Shown: piece by piece, positions 5,270-9,540 of the stretch | Position numbering within the stretch: the stretch's first letter is position 1 | How the letters are laid out: every line of letters starts with the position of its first letter | DNA from: Fimbriimonadaceae bacterium | GTDB lineage: Bacteria; Armatimonadota; Fimbriimonadia; Fimbriimonadales; Fimbriimonadaceae | Assembly (NCBI GenBank): GCA_020851885.1 | Contig: JADZBW010000100.1 | Coordinates: 1-9,540, forward strand | DNA: 9,540 nucleotides | Direction: 5' to 3' | Translations under genes and position numbers: made by a program | The notes under the pieces: model-generated | What the model saw: the letters and a program-made list of their open reading frames with translations, nothing else | The model's database searches: none | What the model was told of the DNA's origin: nothing

Positions 5270-7042
5270 GTGGGGAGTTCCCAGAATATGATGGACGGAA
5301 AAGACGAGTCGCCGAATCTAGACGAGTTGCGGAGGCAACTCGACGAGACGAGACGACAACTCGACGAAGAGCGTCAACGCCGACGGGAACTCGAGGGGCC
5401 GACAGACTCGGAAACTCCGGGTGACAACGAGCCACGCGTTCCCATCCGTGGGGGCATGGATTCCTCCATGGAAGTGGCGCCCATCAATGAGGCCGATGTC
5501 ACCTTACGTCGCCTGGTTCAGCGAATCGCGATGATCCTCCAGGCAGAGAAGATCGCGATCATGTTCTATGACCGCGAGAAAGGCGAACTCCTTGGTATCC
5601 CGCCTGCATACGGCATCGACGACGACCATCTCAAAATCTTCCGCATCCGGGCGACTCACGGAATCTCCGGCAAGGTCTTCCGAGAAGGCGAGCCGGCAAT
5701 CTTTCACGACACCAACACGGACCCAAGGACGAAAGAGGACCCGTTCGGCCTGCTCCACGTCCAAAACGGCATCACCGTGCCTCTGGTTATCGAAAAGCGG
5801 GATGAAGAAAACCGGGTTATCGATCGCACCACGATTGGCGTACTCCATGCATTCAACAAGCGCCACGGCGAGGATTTCAACGATGAAGACGTCCGACTGC
5901 TCGAGCGCATGGCTCGCAACGTTGGATCGATCATCGCAAACCTACAGATGTACCGCGAGGTCGTCGAAGAGCGTGAAGAGCTTCTCCAGACCTTCGAATC
6001 CCTTGCCGCTGGACTGATCCTGGTTTCGCCTGAGGGCAGGCTCAGCCAAGTCAACGCATCTGCGCGTGCGATCTTTGGCGCCGATGCCGATGCGATCGGC
6101 AAGAATTACCGCGACGTGCTCAAGAATGAGGCGATCGAGAAGATCTTCCTTGCGAACCAGCGTGGCGAAGAGACGCCGAAGACCGAAATCCATATTGCGC
6201 TCGGGGGCACCGATCGAATCTACGAAGTTCAATCCGCGCAGGTACGCAACGAAGAGGGTCGGGATCTCGGAATCGTCGCGATCTTCAACGATATTACGGA
6301 GATGAAGAGCATCGACAAGATGAAGTCGAGCTTCGTCGCAATGGCATCCCACGAACTCCGGACTCCCCTCACCGCAATCAAGGGGTTCTCCAGTACGCTC
6401 CTCGAAGGCATCGACGAGGATATGTACTCCAAGGAGGATCAGCGCGAATTCTTGGGCATCGTCGTCCAAGAATGCGATCGACTCCGCAGGCTCATCGACG
6501 ATCTCCTCAATACAAGCCGAATTGAATCAGGAGAGTCCCTCAAACCACATTACACACGCTTCGAACTGCTGCCGCTCCTCGAAAAGGCGGTCATGGTCCA
6601 ACAGCAGGCGTCGAACAAGCACAAGGTCACGCTTAAAGTCCACAACGAACTACCCGATACGATCATCGGCGACCAGGACAAACTGGATCAGATTCTCACG
6701 AACCTGCTGAACAATGCGATCAAGTACTCGCCAGCCGGTGGCGACGTGATCGTCCATGCCAAGACCGAAGGCAAGGACATTCTGATCGGAGTCCAAGATC
6801 AAGGTCTGGGTATTCCCAAGGAACACCTGATCCGAGTCTTCGAGCGCTTCCACCGGGTCGACAACGAGGACAACCGCAAGATTTACGGAACCGGGCTTGG
6901 TCTGTTTTTGGTCAAGCACCTCGTGGAGCGCGTCCACCTCGGGCAGATCTGGGTCGAATCTGAAGTCGGCGTCGGATCGACCTTCTACGTAAGAATTCCA
7001 GTGGAGCTCGACGTAGAAAAGGCGAAATCCCTGAACGACTAA
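5270..7042 (+). CDS. Soluble GAF-PAS sensor histidine kinase
   Basis: 590 residues with no membrane segment, so a cytoplasmic sensor kinase. Domain order: charged coiled coil (about 16-43, two RRQLDE heptads); GAF domain (about 78-228, with GISGKVF and a TIGVLHAFNK strand); a linker helix (VVEEREELLQTF); PAS domain (about 240-346, ending IFNDITEMK); HisKA dimerisation domain with phosphoacceptor H361 in SHELRTPLTAI; and an HATPase_c domain with N box QILTNLLNNAIKYSP (474-488), G1 D510-Q-G-L-G, F box FERFHRV (524-530) and G2 GTGLGLFLVK (540-549). All catalytic boxes are intact. The GAF domain suggests a small-molecule or redox input, not identifiable here. No response regulator is in the window, so the partner is elsewhere. 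Start is GTG at 5270; ATG at 5288, 10 nt after GGGGAG, is a reasonable alternative that removes six residues. Confidence 0.93.
   Translation: MGSSQNMMDGKDESPNLDELRRQLDETRRQLDEERQRRRELEGPTDSETPGDNEPRVPIRGGMDSSMEVAPINEADVTLRRLVQRIAMILQAEKIAIMFYDREKGELLGIPPAYGIDDDHLKIFRIRATHGISGKVFREGEPAIFHDTNTDPRTKEDPFGLLHVQNGITVPLVIEKRDEENRVIDRTTIGVLHAFNKRHGEDFNDEDVRLLERMARNVGSIIANLQMYREVVEEREELLQTFESLAAGLILVSPEGRLSQVNASARAIFGADADAIGKNYRDVLKNEAIEKIFLANQRGEETPKTEIHIALGGTDRIYEVQSAQVRNEEGRDLGIVAIFNDITEMKSIDKMKSSFVAMASHELRTPLTAIKGFSSTLLEGIDEDMYSKEDQREFLGIVVQECDRLRRLIDDLLNTSRIESGESLKPHYTRFELLPLLEKAVMVQQQASNKHKVTLKVHNELPDTIIGDQDKLDQILTNLLNNAIKYSPAGGDVIVHAKTEGKDILIGVQDQGLGIPKEHLIRVFERFHRVDNEDNRKIYGTGLGLFLVKHLVERVHLGQIWVESEVGVGSTFYVRIPVELDVEKAKSLND
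5323..5342. repeat. Perfect 8-bp inverted repeat inside the 5' end of the kinase gene
   Basis: CGAGTTGC (5323-5330) and GCAACTCG (5335-5342) are exact reverse complements around a 4-nt loop GGAG. In RNA this would be a stable hairpin about 50 nt into the coding region. It falls in the coiled-coil segment; the repeated Leu-Asp-Glu and Arg-Gln-Leu codons may account for it. Confidence 0.5.
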
Positions 7043-7111
7043 GGTCGCGGCCCCCGGCTCCGAAGAATCCCCTGCGACTTTGGAGGGCTTTTCCAGTGTG
7101 CGTGCCAACGC

Positions 7112-7117
7112 TATACT
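7112..7117 (+). promoter_or_regulatory. -10 box TATACT, 9 nt before the 7127 gene
   Basis: TATACT (five of six consensus bases) ends exactly 9 nt before the GTG at 7127, the same spacing as the LON promoter. No ribosome binding site lies in the 9 intervening bases (aacgtccaa). This suggests a leaderless transcript, independent of the kinase gene 84 nt upstream. Confidence 0.6.
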
Positions 7118-7126
7118 AACGTCCAA

Positions 7127-7597
7127 GTGAAAACAGTCTGGATCGTTCTTGGAATTTTGGCAGTTCTCGGTCTTGCTTGCTGCGGTGGAGTTTTTCTATT
7201 CGGCAAGGGAATCTTCAGCGCCGTCGCCAACACGAACGATGACGCCGACCGCTATTCGAAGCAGGTCTTTGAGAAGGTCGCCGCAGATTGGGACGTCGCC
7301 TTGCTTACTGGGGAAGGATCACCCGAGTTCAAGGAGCAAGTCTCCCAGGAGGCTCTCAAGAACATGTTTGAACTTCTCAAGACGAAGTTGGGCAAATTCA
7401 AGTCGGTGGGAGAGTTCATCGCTACCAATACCCAAGCAAAAACGAACAACGGCGATAGCATGATCGTGGTGACGACCCATGCTTCGGCGGTCTTCGAAAA
7501 GGCCCCTGGCGATGTGACGATGGAAGTCATCAAGCGCGGCGGGACGTGGAAGGTTCTGTCATTTGAAGTCAAGAGCGAAGCCCTGAAAGCGCCCTAA
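7127..7597 (+). CDS. Small membrane-anchored protein, possible NTF2-like domain
   Basis: 156 residues beginning with GTG. An N-terminal hydrophobic segment (about residues 4-25, WIVLGILAVLGLACCGGVFLF) acts as a membrane anchor or signal; Cys18-Cys19 lie within it, but the preceding G-L-A is a poor lipobox, so lipidation is uncertain. The soluble part (about 40-152) has early helices (QVFEKVAADWDVALL), a central 'LGKFKSVGEF' strand and a final alternating-strand region ending GGTWKVLSFEV, a pattern typical of small exported NTF2-like or DUF4019-type domains. I do not recognise the exact family. The stop codon overlaps that of pabA/trpG on the other strand by 4 nt. It lies after the histidine kinase, but its own -10 box argues for separate transcription, so a functional link to the kinase is unproven. 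Confidence 0.85.
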   Translation: MKTVWIVLGILAVLGLACCGGVFLFGKGIFSAVANTNDDADRYSKQVFEKVAADWDVALLTGEGSPEFKEQVSQEALKNMFELLKTKLGKFKSVGEFIATNTQAKTNNGDSMIVVTTHASAVFEKAPGDVTMEVIKRGGTWKVLSFEVKSEALKAP

Positions 7598-8196
7598 ACC
7601 GGGGCGGAGGCGCCTCGAACCAGCCTCACGAAATTGCCGACGATCCGAAAGCCGTCTTCGGTGAGGACCGATTCGGGATGAAATTGGACTCCCTCGATCG
7701 GCTTTGATGTATGGCGAATACCCATGACCTCGCCGTCATCTTCCGAAGTCGCCGTAATGACGAATCCCGCCGGCACCGACTCCTTCCTTACGATGAGTGA
7801 GTGATAGCGGATCGCCCGAAATGGGTTCGGCATACCCTCCATCAATCCGCGGCCGTCATGACGAACCATCGAGGCCTTGCCATGCATGATGTTTCGCGCG
7901 CGATCCACCGTTCCCCCTCCAACCTGCCCCATCGTTTGATGGCCCAGGCATACACCAAAGACCGGGGGAATCCTCTCGTCCGTCGATAGTGCCCATTCCA
8001 AGAGCCCCACGCAAACGCCGGATTCGTTCGGCGTGCCTGGCCCGGGCGACAAGAGAATCCCTTCGGGTCGCATGGAGCGAACGTCTTGGACCGTTACTTC
8101 GTCATTTCGCCGAACCTCTACGTCCGCACCCCATTGCCCCAAATACTGGACCAAGTTGTAAGTGAAGGAATCGTAGTTATCGATGACGAGAATCAC
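7594..8196 (-). CDS. pabA/trpG: Glutamine amidotransferase, anthranilate / aminodeoxychorismate synthase component II
   Basis: 200 residues, the normal size. It releases ammonia from glutamine for the partner synthase (TrpE or PabB) acting on chorismate, feeding tryptophan or folate synthesis in the cytoplasm. The N-terminus ILVIDNYDSFTYNLVQYL is the class-defining start, so the GTG at 8196 is chosen. Further motifs are: PGPGTP (51-56) of the oxyanion region; nucleophile Cys83 in FGVCLGHQ; YHSL (131-134); and the His173/Glu175 pair in QFHPES. All triad residues are present. Neither trpE nor pabB is in the window, so whether it serves folate, tryptophan or both cannot be settled; a stand-alone amphibolic subunit is plausible. 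TAAACT ends 6 nt before the GTG with no Shine-Dalgarno. Confidence 0.95.
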   Translation of the reverse strand: MILVIDNYDSFTYNLVQYLGQWGADVEVRRNDEVTVQDVRSMRPEGILLSPGPGTPNESGVCVGLLEWALSTDERIPPVFGVCLGHQTMGQVGGGTVDRARNIMHGKASMVRHDGRGLMEGMPNPFRAIRYHSLIVRKESVPAGFVITATSEDDGEVMGIRHTSKPIEGVQFHPESVLTEDGFRIVGNFVRLVRGASAPV

Positions 8197-8202
8197 TGGG
8201 CA

Positions 8203-8208
8203 AGTTTA
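8203..8208 (-). promoter_or_regulatory. -10-like hexamer TAAACT, 6 nt before pabA/trpG start
   Basis: TAAACT on the minus strand ends 6 nt before the GTG at 8196. It shares the octamer TAAACTTG with the nucleotidyltransferase promoter at 2306-2313. Consistent with leaderless transcription of a GTG-start gene; no -35 is evident. Confidence 0.5.
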
Positions 8209-8229
8209 TCGCGGAAAACTCACATGGGA

Positions 8230-8240
8230 CACAATAGACT
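8230..8240 (+). promoter_or_regulatory. Overlapping -10-like hexamers CACAAT / TAGACT before the 8245 gene
   Basis: CACAAT (8230-8235) ends 9 nt before the ATG at 8245, and TAGACT (8235-8240) ends 4 nt before it. CACAAT has the spacing seen at three other starts in this window but breaks the TA rule at its first base; TAGACT keeps the rule but is close. A GAAG directly precedes the ATG and is too close for a standard ribosome binding site. Weak call. Confidence 0.3.
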
Positions 8241-8244
8241 GAAG

Positions 8245-9078
8245 ATGTGCCTCACTCCGATTGCAAAGTTGCTTTGGACGGTAGTCCTTGCCATCCCGAT
8301 TCTAGTCTCCCAGAATCCAACGCCGGAGGACACGGTGATTTCCTTCGTTAAGGCCTGGAACGCTCGCCAGTACTCCAAAGCCGCCTCGATGGTCTATGGC
8401 GGAAGACCGGAGATGTCGTTCACCGGTCTCGAAGCTCTTCAGCCGATTGGCACAACCATCGAGGTTTCCAATCTAAGCACGACTTACGGCGGTTCGAGGG
8501 CAACCGTCGCCTATCAAATCAAGTATCAGGCTCCCAAGCAGACTCCATTCATCCAATCGGAGAAGGTCACATTGTCCAAAGAGGGGCAGACCTGGCGGAT
8601 AGTGCCTTCAAATCAAAGCAGTTCTCGAAGCGAGATCTTGGGAAGCATGGCGATGCTTACCACCATGGATGTTTCCGAGGTCTTTGCCCACGCGAAGCAG
8701 GCGGCCAAAAAGGCTCAATGTCTGAGCAACATCAAGCAATTGTCGGTCGCCGTGCTGATGTACTTGTACGACAACAAGAACATCTTCTCCATGAACTCGG
8801 GAAAGATCAGGGCTACCCTCAATCCCTATACGAAGAACGACCGGCTCTGGTCTTGCCCCGAAGGTCCGTCCAACGTGGTCGCCTACAGCCTTAACGCAAA
8901 TCTCCTTAAGAAGTCTGCCAATTCCCTGAAAGATCCGGCAAACACCGTCTTAATGTACGAAGGCTCGCAGGGCAAGCTCGTATTCAGGCACGCGGGCTAT
9001 GCGGCCGTATCCTTTGCCGATGGGCACGCAAGAGTGATCGACGCCCAGTACTCGAAGAAGTTGCGATGGAAGCCTTGA
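8245..9078 (+). CDS. Secreted NTF2-like domain fused to pseudopilin-type H-X9-DG tail
   Basis: 277 residues from ATG 8245 (an ATG at 8224 would add seven). A hydrophobic N-terminal segment (about 5-23, PIAKLLWTVVLAIPILVSQ) predicts export. Residues about 27-122 look like an NTF2-like domain: DTVISFVKAWNARQYSKAASMV helix, then strands ending SKEGQTWRIVP. Residues about 148-266 match the tail of prepilin-type H-X9-DG proteins: AKQAAKKAQCLSNIKQLSVAVLMYLYDN (about 150-177), a 'LWSCPEGP' step, a 'DPANTVLMYEG' strand and H249-x9-D259-G260 in HAGYAAVSFADGHARV. In normal family members this tail follows a type III prepilin signal and hydrophobic helix; both are absent here, replaced by the NTF2-like part. 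Role unknown; perhaps a periplasmic or surface protein that no longer assembles into a pilus. It precedes the glycosyltransferase by 22 nt. Confidence 0.85.
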   Translation: MCLTPIAKLLWTVVLAIPILVSQNPTPEDTVISFVKAWNARQYSKAASMVYGGRPEMSFTGLEALQPIGTTIEVSNLSTTYGGSRATVAYQIKYQAPKQTPFIQSEKVTLSKEGQTWRIVPSNQSSSRSEILGSMAMLTTMDVSEVFAHAKQAAKKAQCLSNIKQLSVAVLMYLYDNKNIFSMNSGKIRATLNPYTKNDRLWSCPEGPSNVVAYSLNANLLKKSANSLKDPANTVLMYEGSQGKLVFRHAGYAAVSFADGHARVIDAQYSKKLRWKP

Positions 9079-9089
9079 CCAAGTAGGCC

Positions 9090-9094
9090 GGAGG
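9090..9094 (+). promoter_or_regulatory. Strong Shine-Dalgarno GGAGG for the glycosyltransferase
   Basis: GGAGG ends 6 nt before the ATG at 9101, an ideal spacing. It fixes the start of the partial gene and is the only textbook ribosome binding site in the window, sitting in front of a gene inside an operon and not at a promoter. Confidence 0.8.
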
Positions 9095-9100
9095 TTCACC

Positions 9101-9540
9101 ATGAAGTTCGTCGTCGTCATTGCGACCATTCGCCAGAACCTTCCCGGTTTCGATGCGACGATGGAGCGAATCCGGGCGACTTTCGTCGAGCCGACCGAAT
9201 TCCATATCCTGGATGGCTCGTCTGGAAAAGCGCAGGCTTTGAATCAAGCGTTCGATGAGATCCTCGCTATCACCGATGCGGATTGTTACGTCACCATGGA
9301 CGACGATATCATTCCCGGACCGGACTGGCAGGAGATCGTTGGCAAGGCTCTTGTGGCAATGCCAAAATACGGGGCATTCGGCTTGTGGATGGGAGACGAC
9401 CCAGAGATGCGGCGAATCATGGCCGACCATTGCCTCGATACCGATTCATCTGCGGATTTGGTGGTCTACCGTCGCGTTCGCCCACCCCATCACCTGAACG
9501 GGGGGTTCATCGCCTACCGTCCAACGGTGGCAAGAGAAGT
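9101..9540 (+). CDS. GT-A type glycosyltransferase, 3'-truncated
   Basis: The open frame continues to the right edge, giving 146 complete codons. The N-terminus MKFVVVIATIRQNLPGF is a Rossmann-like first strand. ILDGSSGKAQALNQAF (about 37-51) resembles the donor-binding region of GT2-like enzymes. DCYVTMDDDIIPGPDW (61-76) carries an Asp triplet (67-69), the DxD metal and nucleotide-sugar site. HLNGGFIAYRP (131-141) matches the 'GGFIAYR' acceptor-side segment found in many GT-A enzymes. It should transfer a sugar from an NDP-sugar, probably in the cytoplasm, since no membrane segment is visible so far. It lies 22 nt after the H-X9-DG gene and is likely co-transcribed with it. The C-terminus is outside the window, so its subfamily and substrate are undetermined. 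Confidence 0.8.
   Translation, partial: MKFVVVIATIRQNLPGFDATMERIRATFVEPTEFHILDGSSGKAQALNQAFDEILAITDADCYVTMDDDIIPGPDWQEIVGKALVAMPKYGAFGLWMGDDPEMRRIMADHCLDTDSSADLVVYRRVRPPHHLNGGFIAYRPTVARE

Noticed and set aside
5942..6469. A 175-codon minus-strand frame within the histidine kinase
   Set aside because: It lies wholly inside the PAS and HisKA coding region, with no start signal and no family resemblance.
7044..7078. Possible terminator after the histidine kinase (GTCGCGG pairing with CTGCGAC)
   Set aside because: The stem has a G-T wobble and a 21-nt loop, and only three T residues follow it; not convincing as an intrinsic terminator.
7590..7606. CGCCC-N7-GGGCG stem over the interlocked stop codons
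   Set aside because: A 5-bp stem without a T-tract on either side. It may contribute to bidirectional termination but cannot be called on this evidence.
8086..8223. Upstream extension of the H-X9-DG gene into the pabA/trpG region
   Set aside because: The extension is antisense to the conserved N-terminus of pabA/trpG and would bury the export signal. ATG 8245, or possibly 8224, is better.
1..9540. CRISPR array, insertion sequence, tRNA, attachment site or defence cluster
   Set aside because: No direct-repeat array, transposase, integrase, cloverleaf sequence or nuclease/helicase genes were seen; the genes present are ordinary metabolic, sensory and envelope genes.

Overview
The window reads as about 9.5 kb of bacterial chromosome, gene-dense and moderately GC-rich, with housekeeping and cell-envelope genes and no mobile element, rRNA, tRNA or CRISPR array that I can see. 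Three traits point to an Armatimonadota (Fimbriimonadia-like) or Planctomycetota-like source: a protein with the 'H-X9-DG' prepilin-associated tail, a lipoprotein ending in a variant of the 'DPFTGKPL..Y...G..F.LYS.G...DD' signature, and several secreted proteins with no better-known relatives. The assignment is inference from family style, not from a marker gene.

Layout. A 5'-truncated GH38-type alpha-mannosidase C-terminus (1-758, +) meets head-on a small coiled-coil lipoprotein gene (774-1313, -). Upstream of that gene on the same strand is an RmlA-type sugar nucleotidyltransferase (1368-2300, -). Only 31 nt separate its start from the divergent start of a 416-residue unknown lipoprotein (2332-3582, +). 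That gene overlaps tail-to-tail by 10 nt with a Mak/fructokinase-like ROK sugar kinase (3573-4472, -), which lies 16 nt downstream of a LON-substrate-binding-domain protein (4489-5160, -). Divergent from these is a soluble GAF-PAS histidine kinase with no response regulator in view (5270-7042, +), followed by a small membrane-anchored protein (7127-7597, +). The latter overlaps by 4 nt, stop codon on stop codon, with a pabA/trpG glutamine amidotransferase (7594-8196, -). Divergent from pabA/trpG is a secreted protein joining an NTF2-like domain to a pseudopilin-style H-X9-DG tail (8245-9078, +). A GT-A glycosyltransferase follows it and runs off the right edge (9101 onward, +).

Carbohydrate handling recurs (mannosidase, sugar-1-P nucleotidyltransferase, ROK kinase, glycosyltransferase), but the genes sit on alternating strands and do not form one pathway cluster.

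The most striking pattern is regulatory. Nearly every gene that begins a transcription unit has a TANNNT -10-like hexamer ending 4-11 nt (mostly 6-9) before its start codon and no convincing Shine-Dalgarno sequence. Examples are TATAAT before the LON gene and TATACT before the 7127 gene, both at exactly 9 nt. This is the layout expected for leaderless mRNAs. The clear contrast is the glycosyltransferase, a downstream operon gene with a perfect GGAGG ribosome binding site. I found no obvious new defence or mobile system. The best candidates for a second look are the widespread leaderless signature and the NTF2/H-X9-DG chimera.
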